Source: Gammaproteobacteria bacterium
GTDB lineage: Bacteria; Pseudomonadota; Gammaproteobacteria; JAABTG01
Direction: 5' to 3'
DNA length: 40,933 bases
Assembly (NCBI GenBank): GCA_017999615.1
Contig: JAGNLM010000016.1
Coordinates: forward strand, 1-40,933
This document shows, one piece after another, positions 21,782 through 30,058 of this stretch. The notes under the pieces were generated by a model, which worked only from the letters and a program-made list of their open reading frames with translations, was not told the origin of the DNA and did not search any database. Position 1 is the first letter of the stretch, and each line of letters starts with the position of its first letter. The position numbers were made by a program, and so were the translations under genes.

Positions 21782-22507
21782 ATGAACGGGAAACCGACTA
21801 CCGGAGCCCTGGAGAACACACCCGCCGCCGTGGCCGACGCGCTCCGGGCCACCACCCTGTTCTCGGCGTTCCCGGAGGCGGACATCGAGGTGGTCACGCG
21901 CTTCTCGCAGGTGAGGGTGCTCGAGCCGGAGGAGATCCTCTTCCGCGAGGGCGAGGCCTGCAGCGCCGTCTACTGCCTCCTCAGCGGGCTCGTGAAGCTC
22001 TACGTCCTGGGTCCCAACGAGCACGAGAAGGCCATCGAGTTCGTGGAACCGGGCCGGACCTTCGCCGAGGCGGCGATGTTCTCGGGCCAGGGTTACCCGG
22101 TGAACGCCATGGCACTGGAAGACACGCGCGCCGTGGCCATCGATGCCTTTTCCCTCACGCGCCTCCTCCTCCAGCGCCCCGACCTCGCCTGGCGGATGCT
22201 GGCCGTGATGAGCCGCCGCCTGCACTTCCTGGTGGAGCAGATCCGCAGCGTGTCCCTGCGCAACGCCGAGCAACGGGTCGCGGGCTACCTGCTGGAGAAT
22301 TACGACCCGGAGGACGCCACGAAGCCGGTCGCCCGCATCCCCGCGCGGCGCTCCGAGCTCGCTTCGATCCTGGGCCTCACGACCGAGACCCTCTGCCGCG
22401 TGGTGGCGAGCTTCCGGCGCCACGGCTGGATTGCCACCGTGGACCACGACATCGTCGTCGAGGAAGCCCACTCGCTGAAGGGACTCCTCAGCAAGCCCCG
22501 GCGCTGA
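21782..22507 (+). CDS. Crp/Fnr family transcriptional regulator
   Basis: A 241-residue DNA-binding regulator with a cyclic-nucleotide-binding-type beta-roll (about residues 25-140: ILFREGEACSAVYCLLSGLVK, FAEAAMFSG) and a C-terminal winged helix (about 170-235: RRSELASILGLTTETLCRVV, recognition helix). The N-terminal cysteine set that holds the FNR iron-sulfur cluster is missing, so it is not a classic oxygen sensor. The cAMP pocket residues of CRP are not convincingly present either. It resembles the Dnr-like or general Crp/Fnr branch used for NO, redox or nutrient signals; the signal is unknown. Neighbours are a FabG-like gene (divergent) and a HemN-like gene (convergent). Confidence 0.9.
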   Translation: MNGKPTTGALENTPAAVADALRATTLFSAFPEADIEVVTRFSQVRVLEPEEILFREGEACSAVYCLLSGLVKLYVLGPNEHEKAIEFVEPGRTFAEAAMFSGQGYPVNAMALEDTRAVAIDAFSLTRLLLQRPDLAWRMLAVMSRRLHFLVEQIRSVSLRNAEQRVAGYLLENYDPEDATKPVARIPARRSELASILGLTTETLCRVVASFRRHGWIATVDHDIVVEEAHSLKGLLSKPRR

Positions 22508-22568
22508 CCGCACGCGCGTCGCGCCTCCAGGCGCAGGCGGTGTGTCGCTCGGGCGGAAGCGGCGCTGC

Positions 22569-23870
22569 TCAGGCGGGCGCGGTGCAGACCCCTTCCCCGT
22601 AGAACATCTTCAGCTCCTCGGGCGGCAGCGCGGCCCGCGCCTGGTCGCGCAGATTGTTCACGCCGATGAAGAACTGCCGCATCATCGCGACCAGCAGGTA
22701 ACGGCCCCTGGTGCTGAGCGTGAGGCGCTCGGCGTCGTCCACCTCGAACGCGCGGTTCAGCCGCATGAACGCCATCTCGAGCGGCAGGCCGCGCTCGAGG
22801 CTCACCCCGAAGTCCCGCTGGAAGGCCGCCTTGTCGAGAGAGGTCTTGAACAGCGACATCAGGAAACGGTAGCGCATCCGCTCCCCGCGGCCGAACGCCC
22901 GCCACGCGGTGACGCCGGAGGCGCCCGACCCGATGCGCCGCCCGTACTCGCCGAGCGAGAACGTGTTGACGTAGAGCCCGCCGTCGAGGAACGAGAACGA
23001 TCCGGACCCGATGCCCACGTAGTCCTCGTAGTCGACGATGTACTCGTCGATCATCCCGCCACCGACGCGGGAGAAGGTCCACGCGCTCGCCGGCTCGAAC
23101 GTTCCCGCGAGCATCTCGGCGATGATGCGGTAGTACCTGTGCTCACGCCCGTAGGACACGCGCCCCACGGACCGCCGGAGCGCCTCCTCCACGACCGGAG
23201 AGGCCATCAGCGGGTAGAACGTCGCCTGCTGGGCCCCGCTCGCCAGCACGAGCTCCACGTCCCTCCTCAACATTCGCTCCGTCTGCGAAGGGAAGTTGAA
23301 GATCATGTCGACGTTGAGCGATTGGAACCGCCCCTGGACGGACTGCAGGCGCTCGAAGATGTCCTCGCCGGAACCGTACTTGTCGTGCCGGTCCATCTGC
23401 TTCAGGAGCGTGTTGTCGAATGACTGCACGCCGACGCTGAAGCGGTCGACCCGCTCCACGAGGGGATCGACGATGCTCGGGGTCAGGTGATCGGGATTCG
23501 TCTCGGTAGAGACGTTGCGGATCCGGAACAACTTCTTCGCCAGGTCGATGGTCTCGCACAGCTCGTCCACCATCACGGTGGGCGTGCCGCCGCCGACGTA
23601 CATCGCGGTGCAATCGAAGCCCTGGTCGGCGACGAGGCGCATCTCCTCCCGCAGCCGCTTGAAATAGGCGACGGTGCAGTTTTCCTGGAACAGAAAGCGG
23701 TTGAAGGAACAGTAGGGGCAGAGGCGCGTGCAGAAGGGGATGTGCACATAGAGCAGATACTCGCGCCCCTGCACCGGCGCCGGCAGCCGGGGCTCCTCGT
23801 AGGGCTGCAGCCTGAGGGAGCGGTCTCCGGCCCGGCGAAGCACTGCACTGAGCAGGCGTTCCGAGAGCAC
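22569..23870 (-). CDS. HemN-like radical SAM protein (coproporphyrinogen III oxidase family)
   Basis: A 433-residue cytoplasmic radical SAM enzyme. The 4Fe-4S motif C47-TRL-C51-PY-C54 is followed by the SAM-contact motif GGGTPT, FSVGVQSFD, and a HemN-type C-terminal region (YVGIGSGSFSFLDGGLYVNTFSLGEY). Family members include oxygen-independent coproporphyrinogen oxidase (HemN), the heme-carrier HemW and heme-degrading HutW/ChuW. True HemN carries an N-terminal extension and specific second-SAM residues not evident here, so the reaction is uncertain. It lies 27 bases after panD and is probably the last gene of the pan operon. Confidence 0.87.
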   Translation of the reverse strand: MLSERLLSAVLRRAGDRSLRLQPYEEPRLPAPVQGREYLLYVHIPFCTRLCPYCSFNRFLFQENCTVAYFKRLREEMRLVADQGFDCTAMYVGGGTPTVMVDELCETIDLAKKLFRIRNVSTETNPDHLTPSIVDPLVERVDRFSVGVQSFDNTLLKQMDRHDKYGSGEDIFERLQSVQGRFQSLNVDMIFNFPSQTERMLRRDVELVLASGAQQATFYPLMASPVVEEALRRSVGRVSYGREHRYYRIIAEMLAGTFEPASAWTFSRVGGGMIDEYIVDYEDYVGIGSGSFSFLDGGLYVNTFSLGEYGRRIGSGASGVTAWRAFGRGERMRYRFLMSLFKTSLDKAAFQRDFGVSLERGLPLEMAFMRLNRAFEVDDAERLTLSTRGRYLLVAMMRQFFIGVNNLRDQARAALPPEELKMFYGEGVCTAPA

Positions 23871-23897
23871 GTTACACCTGCCGGGCCGCAGGCGGCC

Positions 23898-24278
23898 TCA
23901 GGCCGCCTGGGCCGGAATCCCCTGGCCGACGCGCGCGATTCGGTTGCGCTCGTCCACGTAGACGAGGCGGGGCTTGAAGCCGGTCAGCTCGGACTCGTCC
24001 ACGCCCGCGTAGGCGCAGATGATGACCACATCGCCCGCGGACGCCTTGTGCGCCGCGGCACCGTTCACCGAGATGATCCCCGAGCCGTTCTCGGCGCGGA
24101 TCACGTAGGTGGTGAAGCGCTCGCCGTTCGTGACGTTGTAGATCTCGACGTGCTCGTAGTCGCGGATGCCAGCCGTGTCGAGCAGCGTTCCGTCGATGGC
24201 GCACGACCCCTCGTACTCGAGCTCCGCGTGGGTCACTCGCGCGCGGTGCAGCTTGGCCTTGAGCAGGGTCAGCGTCAT
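23898..24278 (-). CDS. panD: Aspartate 1-decarboxylase precursor
   Basis: This 126-residue pyruvoyl enzyme makes beta-alanine from L-aspartate for pantothenate. The self-cleavage site G24-S25 is in YEGSCAID; the new N-terminal Ser becomes the pyruvoyl group. Other conserved parts are K9, [14 protein letters not shown] and [20 protein letters not shown]. Length matches E. coli PanD. It is 58 bases downstream of panC and may have an extra promoter in the AT-richer gap. With panB and panC the window holds three of the four dedicated pantothenate genes (panE absent). PanM/PanZ, the maturation factor of enterobacteria, is not seen. Confidence 0.97.
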   Translation of the reverse strand: MTLTLLKAKLHRARVTHAELEYEGSCAIDGTLLDTAGIRDYEHVEIYNVTNGERFTTYVIRAENGSGIISVNGAAAHKASAGDVVIICAYAGVDESELTGFKPRLVYVDERNRIARVGQGIPAQAA

Positions 24279-24336
24279 CGACGGGCGGCCTTACAGTTGA
24301 CTATGGCAATAAGGTATCGCGATGTCGGGGCGGTTT

Positions 24337-25218
24337 TCAACCGAGGACCGGCGCGGCGCCGCGCACGACACGCGCGTTGTCGATGAGCCGCGCCCGCCCG
24401 AGCCAGGCCGCGGCGAGGACCACGAGGTCCCGGTCACCGGTCTCCGGGGGCTGCAGGTCCGCTGCCCGCCGCACGCTGAAGTAGTCCGGGCGGAACCCCG
24501 CGCGGGCGAGCTCCGCGAGCCCCGCGGCCTCGATCGGCGCCGGGTCGGCCCCGCCCGGGGCGAGCCGGGCCACCGCCGTCCTCAGGGCGCGACGCAGGGC
24601 AGGCGCGCGGGCCCGCTCCTCCGGGGTGAGGTAGCCGTTGCGCGAGCTCATGGCCAGGCCGTCCGCCTCGCGCACCGTGGGCACGCCCACCACCTCGACC
24701 GGCAGCCGCAGGTCCTCCACCAGCCGGCGGATCACCAGCAGCTGCTGGAAGTCCTTCTCGCCGAAGAGCGCCACGTCCGGCGCCACGGCGTTCAGCAGGA
24801 TCGTCACCACGGTCGCCACGCCCGCGAAATGCCCGGGGCGGTGGACGCCGCAGAGCAGGTCGCTCAGCACGGGCACCTCGACGCGTGTGGTCTCCCCGAG
24901 GCCCCGCGGGTAGAGGTCCGCGACCCCGGGCGACCAGACCAGTGCCGCACCCGCCGCCTGGAGGAGACCGAGGTCCGCCTCCGGGGTCCGGGGATAGGCG
25001 TCCAGGTCCTCGCCCGCCCCGAACTGCAGCGGGTTGACGAAGATGCTCACGACGACGAAACGGGCGAGCTCGCGGGCCCGTTCCACGAGCGCCCGATGCC
25101 CCGCGTGGAGGTTACCCATCGTGGGCACGAAGGCGACCCGCTGCCCGGCCTGGCGGGCCTCGGCGACGGCCGCCCGGACCTCGGCGACGGTGCGGGCCGT
25201 GCGCGAGGGGGCGTTCAC
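24337..25218 (-). CDS. panC: Pantothenate synthetase (pantoate-beta-alanine ligase)
   Basis: A 293-residue cytoplasmic ligase joining pantoate and beta-alanine with ATP cleavage to AMP. The nucleotidyltransferase motif [10 protein letters not shown] (32-41) and the KMSKS-like loop AMSSRNGYL are present, along with [16 protein letters not shown] and the pantoate-binding DLYP. The start is GTG 25218, which overlaps the panB stop as GTGA; upstream in-frame sequence does not belong. It is translationally coupled to panB. Confidence 0.97.
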   Translation of the reverse strand: MNAPSRTARTVAEVRAAVAEARQAGQRVAFVPTMGNLHAGHRALVERARELARFVVVSIFVNPLQFGAGEDLDAYPRTPEADLGLLQAAGAALVWSPGVADLYPRGLGETTRVEVPVLSDLLCGVHRPGHFAGVATVVTILLNAVAPDVALFGEKDFQQLLVIRRLVEDLRLPVEVVGVPTVREADGLAMSSRNGYLTPEERARAPALRRALRTAVARLAPGGADPAPIEAAGLAELARAGFRPDYFSVRRAADLQPPETGDRDLVVLAAAWLGRARLIDNARVVRGAAPVLG

Positions 25219-26024
25219 GCGAGCTCGTGCTCGGGCCCCGGGAAGGTCCCGGACTTCACCGCCTCGACGTAGGCGGCCAGGGCGCCCCGCACGTCCCGGC
25301 CCTCGGTGAGGAAGTTGCGGGCGAAGCGCGGGACACGCCCCGGGGTGATCCCGAGGGCGTCGTAGAGGACCAGCACCTGGCCGTCGCACGAGGGCCCCGC
25401 GCCGATGCCGATCACGGGGATCGCGAGGGTTCCGGACACCTCGCGCGCGAGGGCCGAGGGAACGCATTCGAGCACCAGCAGGTCGGCGCCGGCCTCCTGG
25501 AGCACCCGCGCGTCCTCGAGCATCGCCCGGGCGGCCTCGGGCAGCCGTCCCTGCACCCGGTAGCCCCCCAGCTTGTGGACGGACTGGGGCGTCAGCCCGA
25601 TGTGGGCGCACACGGGGACGCCCTGCTCCGAGAGCCGCCGCACCGTGTCGGCCTGGGTCCTGCCGCCCTCGAGCTTCACTGCCTGGGCCCCGCCCCCCTG
25701 CATCAGCCGGGCGCTGTTGGCGAGCGCCTGCTCGGGCGTCGTGTAACTCATGAACGGCAGATCAGCGACCAGGAACGTCCGGGGCCGCGCGCGGGCGACG
25801 GCGGCAGTGTGGTAGACCATCTCGTCCATCGTCACCGGGACGGTGGTCTCGTGCCCGCCCACGAGCATGCCGAGGGAGTCGCCCACCAGGATCAGGTCGA
25901 CCCCCGCTTCGTCGAGCAGCCGCCCGAAGCTCGCGTCGTAACCCGTCAGGCAGGCGATCCGCTCGCCCGCGGCCTTCATCCGGCGCAGGCGCTCGATGGT
26001 GACCGCTGGTCGCTCGTTGTTCAT
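25215..26024 (-). CDS. panB: 3-methyl-2-oxobutanoate hydroxymethyltransferase
   Basis: A 269-residue enzyme that makes ketopantoate from alpha-ketoisovalerate and 5,10-methylenetetrahydrofolate. Conserved parts are [27 protein letters not shown] (metal-binding Asp), [24 protein letters not shown] and [14 protein letters not shown]. The start ATG 26024 overlaps the folK stop as ATGA. Placement after folK is biochemically sensible since PanB uses a folate cofactor. Confidence 0.97.
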   Translation of the reverse strand: MNNERPAVTIERLRRMKAAGERIACLTGYDASFGRLLDEAGVDLILVGDSLGMLVGGHETTVPVTMDEMVYHTAAVARARPRTFLVADLPFMSYTTPEQALANSARLMQGGGAQAVKLEGGRTQADTVRRLSEQGVPVCAHIGLTPQSVHKLGGYRVQGRLPEAARAMLEDARVLQEAGADLLVLECVPSALAREVSGTLAIPVIGIGAGPSCDGQVLVLYDALGITPGRVPRFARNFLTEGRDVRGALAAYVEAVKSGTFPGPEHELA

Positions 26025-26536
26025 CGTTGAGAGCCTCCGGGCAGCGCCGGCTGCAGCGGGGCGTGCCCGCGGACGAGGTCGGCCACCACGCCCAGGCCGG
26101 GCACTCGAAGCCCCGGCGCCACCTCGAACAGGGGCCAGAGCACGAAGGGGCGTTCGCCGATACCCGGGTGGGGCACGGTGAGGGCGGGGTCGGAGGAGCA
26201 CCAGTCCCCGTAGACCAGGAGGTCCAGGTCCAGGGTCCGGGGGCCCCAGCGCTCGGCGCCCCTCACCCGCCCGTGCCGGGCCTCGATCGCCTGGAGCTCC
26301 CGCAGGAGGACACGGGGCTCGAGCCCCGTGTCGAGCACGGCCACGGCGTTCACGTAGTCCGGCTGCCCCGCGGGGCCCATGGGTGGACTGCGGTACAGCG
26401 AGGACTGGGCCACCCGCTCGGTGTGCGGAAGCTCCCCGAGCTCGGCCAGCGCGGAGCGGACCTGCGCGACCGGGTCATCGAGATTCGAGCCGAGGCCCAC
26501 GTAGGCGCGCACCGGCTCACGCGGCCGGGACGGCAT
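26021..26536 (-). CDS. folK: 2-amino-4-hydroxy-6-hydroxymethyldihydropteridine pyrophosphokinase
   Basis: A 171-residue cytoplasmic enzyme of folate synthesis. It transfers pyrophosphate from ATP to hydroxymethyldihydropterin. Signature parts: YVGLGSNLDDP near the N-terminus, SSLYRSPPMG, and RWGPRTLDLDLLVYGD with the Mg-binding Asp pair. The start overlaps the pcnB 3' end by 20 bases. The pcnB-folK-panB-panC order is widespread in gammaproteobacteria. Confidence 0.97.
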   Translation of the reverse strand: MPSRPREPVRAYVGLGSNLDDPVAQVRSALAELGELPHTERVAQSSLYRSPPMGPAGQPDYVNAVAVLDTGLEPRVLLRELQAIEARHGRVRGAERWGPRTLDLDLLVYGDWCSSDPALTVPHPGIGERPFVLWPLFEVAPGLRVPGLGVVADLVRGHAPLQPALPGGSQR

Positions 26537-27839
26537 CGGAGCCCTCCGCGGCGCCCTGGGGCCGGCGAGTTCGGCGCCGGCGGGGGCGTCGGCGCGCTCC
26601 CCCGGAGGCCGCCGGCTTCACCATCCGCTCCCGCTCACCAGGGTCGGCCTCCTGGTACGCCGTCCACCATTCGGCGAGCGACCGGACGTCCTCGCCCGCC
26701 GCCGCCCGCAGCACCAGGAAGTCGTAGCCGGCCCGGAACCGCGGCTGCTCGATGAGCCGGGCGGGGCGACGCCCGCTCGTCTGGGCGAGGCGCGGCTGCA
26801 TCGCCCAGATATCCCGCGTCACCAGGGCGAACCGGCGGGGAAAGGCCACGGTCCGGGACTGCTCCCGGAGCACGTCGTCGGCCGCCAGCTCGAGCGCCCG
26901 GGGAGCCGGCTCGCCCGCCTCGAGGTAGCCCCCCTCGGCCCGGCGCACCGGCTCCCAGAGCAGTGCCGCGAACAGGAACGCGGGCGTCACGGGCTTGCCG
27001 GCCGTGACCCGCGCGTCGGTGCTCTCCAGCGCCCGGACGATGAGCATCCGGGGGAACCCCCCCTCCTCCTGCGCCAGGCACTGGGCCACGGCCGGGAACA
27101 GGTGGTCGAACAGCCCGTAGTGACGCAGCAGCTCGAAGGACTGAACGCCGAACCCGCCCTGGAAGAGCTTCAGGACCTCCTCGTACAGCCGGCCCGGCGG
27201 GATCTCGGCGAGCAGTTCGGCCATGCGCGGCATGCAGGCTTCGACCTCGGCGTCGATCCGGAAGCCGAGCTTGGCCGCGAACCGCACCGCCCGGAGCATG
27301 CGCACCGGGTCCTCGCGCAGGCGCACCTCCGGGTCCCCGATGAGCCGGATCACCCCGGCACGCAGATCCTCGAGGCCGGAGCTGAAGTCCACCAGGGAGA
27401 AGTCCCGGATGTTGTAGTAGAGGGAGTTGATGGTGAAGTCGCGGCGGAATGCGTCCTCTTCGAAGGTGCCGTAGACGTTGTCCCGGACGATCCGCCCGTC
27501 CACCGTCTCCCGGTCCCCAACGGTGTCGTCGGAGCTCTGGGCGCGGAACGTGGCGACCTCGACGATCTCCTGTCCGAAGTGCACGTGGGCGAGCACGAAG
27601 CGCCGGCCGATGAGGCGGCAGTTGCGGAAGAGCTGCCGCACCTGCTCCGGGCGGGCGTCGGTCACGACGTCGAAGTCCTTGGGCTCCCGGCCGAGGAGCA
27701 GGTCGCGCACCCCCCCTCCGACGAGGTAGCCCTCGAATCCGGACTCCTTCAGACGGTAGAGGACGCGCAGGGCGTTCTTGCTGATCTGGGCCCGGGAAAC
27801 GGTGTGCTCCGGGCGGGGAATGACGTTTGGAGTGGGAAT
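26517..27839 (-). CDS. pcnB: Poly(A) polymerase I, probable ATT start
   Basis: This 440-residue enzyme adds 3' adenosines to RNA and promotes decay. It has the nucleotidyltransferase motif LVGGGVRDLLLG followed by the catalytic DFDV, RRDFTINSLYY, and EDPVRMLRAVRFAAKLGF, plus a basic C-terminal tail (RRRPRRRRTRR). The homologous N-terminus (VIPRPEHTVSRAQISKNALR) lies upstream of the first GTG (27710), yet no ATG/GTG/TTG exists between the in-frame TAG (27854-27852) and it. The ATT at 27839, with AGGGA nine bases before it, or the ATT at 27821 must be the start. E. coli pcnB is known to start with AUU. A start at 27710 would delete part of the nucleotide-binding motif. Confidence 0.93.
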   Translation of the reverse strand: MPTPNVIPRPEHTVSRAQISKNALRVLYRLKESGFEGYLVGGGVRDLLLGREPKDFDVVTDARPEQVRQLFRNCRLIGRRFVLAHVHFGQEIVEVATFRAQSSDDTVGDRETVDGRIVRDNVYGTFEEDAFRRDFTINSLYYNIRDFSLVDFSSGLEDLRAGVIRLIGDPEVRLREDPVRMLRAVRFAAKLGFRIDAEVEACMPRMAELLAEIPPGRLYEEVLKLFQGGFGVQSFELLRHYGLFDHLFPAVAQCLAQEEGGFPRMLIVRALESTDARVTAGKPVTPAFLFAALLWEPVRRAEGGYLEAGEPAPRALELAADDVLREQSRTVAFPRRFALVTRDIWAMQPRLAQTSGRRPARLIEQPRFRAGYDFLVLRAAAGEDVRSLAEWWTAYQEADPGERERMVKPAASGGARRRPRRRRTRRPQGAAEGSDAVPAA

Positions 27840-27891
27840 GGTCTGGGGTCCCTATTTTCGGTCCGGATAAAAAATCTCGGAGATTCAACAC

Positions 27892-27919
27892 TTGAGGGAA
27901 CGGCTCGGATGCGTATAAT
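27892..27919 (+). promoter_or_regulatory. Promoter of the tRNA-Glu gene
   Basis: TTGAGG (27892-27897), a 16-base spacer and a perfect TATAAT (27914-27919), followed by a GC-rich discriminator. It stands 48 bases ahead of the mature tRNA 5' end. Confidence 0.75.
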
Positions 27920-27967
27920 ACCGCGGCCGACCGCTGGGCTACGAGTGGTGTAACCGGTCGGCACCAC

Positions 27968-28043
27968 GCTCCCTTCGTCTAGTGGCCCAGGATACCGCCC
28001 TCTCACGGCGTAGACAGGGGTTCGAATCCCCTAGGGAGCGCCA
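27968..28043 (+). tRNA. tRNA-Glu (anticodon CTC)
   Basis: A 76-base tRNA with encoded CCA. Acceptor stem GCTCCCT pairs with AGGGAGC (28033-28039), discriminator G, then CCA. The D-arm is TCGTCTAGTGGCCCAGGATA, the anticodon loop CTCTCAC with anticodon CTC reads GAG codons, and the T-arm is AGGGG-TTCGAAT-CCCCT. It closely matches E. coli tRNA-Glu. Two oddities: a G10-T25 wobble in the D-stem and a C27-T43 mismatch at the top of the anticodon stem (GGCGT instead of GGCGG). Confidence 0.96.
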
Positions 28044-28193
28044 AATAATGCGAATGCCGGGCGTGAGGTTCCAGCCCCAGAGGCCCGCAAGGGTCCGAGG
28101 AGAGAGAAAGGTGCCCACGACCCGGACGGTCGTTCCTGTCTGGAGGATAGAGGGATAGCGCTCTCCGCCGCAGCACGGGCGCTCGGCCGTCGT

Positions 28194-29912
28194 ATGCCCG
28201 CCTGGGCGGTACGGCGGCCTGCGCGCCTCGTCGGACAGGTGCCGCCCGCCTCCCGGGCGCGCGCTGGATCGTCGCGCGCCCTGCGGCTGGCGTCCTTCTG
28301 GCTCACGCTCCTCCTCGGCCTCCCCGCCTCGGCGTTCGCCTCAGGCTCCCCCTCGGAGCAGGAAGCGGTCCGGGAGCGGGTCGAAGAGATCCGCCTGCTC
28401 GGCGAGACCCGCGCGGGCGACGAGAAGGTCACCTCGAAGGATTTCCTCCCCGAGTTCTACGAGCGGCGCGACTTCCTTCCCGCCTGGACCCGGCCGGAGC
28501 TGGCCCGGCAACTGCTCGGGGCCATCCGTTCCGCCGAGGACGACGGGCTTTCCCCCTCGAGTTACCACCTCCAGGCCATCGAGCGCCTGCAGGCGGCGAC
28601 CTCGGGCGGCACCCGCGGCTCGGCCGAGGAGCGGGCCAATCTGGACCTGCTGCAGACCGAAGCCCTGATCCAGCTCGCCTACGACCTCCACTTCGGGAAG
28701 GTCGATCCCGACTGGAACACCTCGCGGGGCTTCGGGGAGATGAAGCCCCTGGACGCGCTCGCCGCAGCCCTGGAGTCGGGTGACATCGCCGGACTGCTCG
28801 CCGAGAGCCGGCCGCAGCACCCCTTCTACGGCCAGCTGCGCGATGCCCTCGCGCGCTTGCGCGCCATCGCCGCGAGCGGCGGCTGGCCCGCGATTCCCGG
28901 GGGGCCGACCCTCGAGAAGGGCGTGCGCGGCGACCGTGTGGTGCGCCTGCGCGAGCGGCTCCTGGCGACCGGGGACGGCCCGGAAGGCAAGCCGGCCCAG
29001 CCCAGCGTGTTCGACGAAGCGCTGGAGCAGGCCGTGCGGGACCTGCAGGTGCGCTATGGGCTTCCGGCGGACGGCGCGGTGGGCGGTGCGACGCTGGAGG
29101 CCCTCAACGTGCCGGTGGCCGCGCGGGTGGAGCAGGTCCGGGCCAACATGGAACGCGCCCGCTGGGTCCTGCACGAGGTGAAGGGCGACTACCTGGTGGT
29201 CGACATCGCCGGGTTCCAGGCGGAGTTCGTGCGCAACGGGCAGACCGTGTGGAGGTCCCGGGTGCAGGTGGGCACGCCCTACCGCAAGACCCCGACCTTC
29301 AAGTCCGACCTGACCTACCTGGTCTTCAACCCGACCTGGACCGTCCCCCCGACCATCCTCGACAAGGACATCCTCCCGGCCATGAAGCGCCACGGACGGG
29401 AGCTCGAGAAGCGCGGGCTGAAACTGTTGGACCGCAACGGGCAGGAGGTCGACCCGGCGGCGGTGGACTGGTCCCGGTACAAGGGGACCAACTTCCCCTA
29501 TCTGCTGCGTCAGGACCCTGGACCCCGGAATGCGCTCGGGCGCATCAAGTTCATGCTGCCCAACCCCCACTCGGTGTACCTGCACGACACGCCGAAGAAG
29601 AGCCTCTTCGACAAGCCGGAGCGGGCCTTCAGCTCCGGCTGCATCCGGATCGAGAACCCCATCGAGCTGGCGGGGCTGCTGCTCGACGACGGCAACCGCT
29701 GGGGCCGGGACCGCATCCAGGCCGTGATCGACGCCAAGCACACCCGGACCGTGTTTCTTCCCCGCCCTGTCCCCGTGCTGTTACTCTACTGGACTGTGTC
29801 CGTGGACGCGGGGGGGCGGATCGGGTTCAAGAAGGACATCTACGAACGTGACCGGACCGTTCTGGAAGGGCTCGCCCAGAGCTCGAGGGCCAGAACGTGG
29901 CCGGCCGTATGA
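28194..29912 (+). CDS. L,D-transpeptidase, YcbB/LdtD-like
   Basis: A 572-residue periplasmic enzyme forming 3-3 (mDAP-mDAP) cross-links in peptidoglycan. After a basic leader and hydrophobic signal (ALRLASFWLTLLLGLPASAFA, about residues 29-49) come a helical scaffold domain (DFLPEFYERRDFLPAW, YHLQAIERL), a peptidoglycan-binding domain (about 240-310: GVRGDRVVRLRERL, LQVRYGLPADGAVG) and the YkuD catalytic domain with H464-D-T and SSGC483IRIENP. The insertion between strands (about residues 380-440) is the YcbB-type capping loop. The ATG at 28194 lacks a clear ribosome-binding site and the first 25 residues are long for a signal peptide. It is followed by a YcbK-like gene, as in E. coli. Confidence 0.93.
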   Translation: MPAWAVRRPARLVGQVPPASRARAGSSRALRLASFWLTLLLGLPASAFASGSPSEQEAVRERVEEIRLLGETRAGDEKVTSKDFLPEFYERRDFLPAWTRPELARQLLGAIRSAEDDGLSPSSYHLQAIERLQAATSGGTRGSAEERANLDLLQTEALIQLAYDLHFGKVDPDWNTSRGFGEMKPLDALAAALESGDIAGLLAESRPQHPFYGQLRDALARLRAIAASGGWPAIPGGPTLEKGVRGDRVVRLRERLLATGDGPEGKPAQPSVFDEALEQAVRDLQVRYGLPADGAVGGATLEALNVPVAARVEQVRANMERARWVLHEVKGDYLVVDIAGFQAEFVRNGQTVWRSRVQVGTPYRKTPTFKSDLTYLVFNPTWTVPPTILDKDILPAMKRHGRELEKRGLKLLDRNGQEVDPAAVDWSRYKGTNFPYLLRQDPGPRNALGRIKFMLPNPHSVYLHDTPKKSLFDKPERAFSSGCIRIENPIELAGLLLDDGNRWGRDRIQAVIDAKHTRTVFLPRPVPVLLLYWTVSVDAGGRIGFKKDIYERDRTVLEGLAQSSRARTWPAV

Positions 29913-30058
29913 GGCGCCTCCAAACCTGTGGGGAGACGACCTCCATAAAAGCGGGAGCAGACCGCCCCGACGTTGGGCGTCCGTGACCCGAGGACCGGTG
30001 CAGCGCAGCCATTCCGGGCGCGGCGCCGGACGGAAGCACACTCGGGAGGAGAACAGGC

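Noticed and set aside
21550-21897. N-terminal extension of the FabG-like protein
   Set aside because: The frame is open, but the extension overlaps the divergent Crp/Fnr gene and its promoter; the Rossmann start and ribosome-binding site fit ATG 21549.
22569-23870. Naming the radical SAM gene hemN
   Set aside because: The motif set fits the wider coproporphyrinogen oxidase family, including HemW and heme-degrading members; features specific to HemN are not clear.
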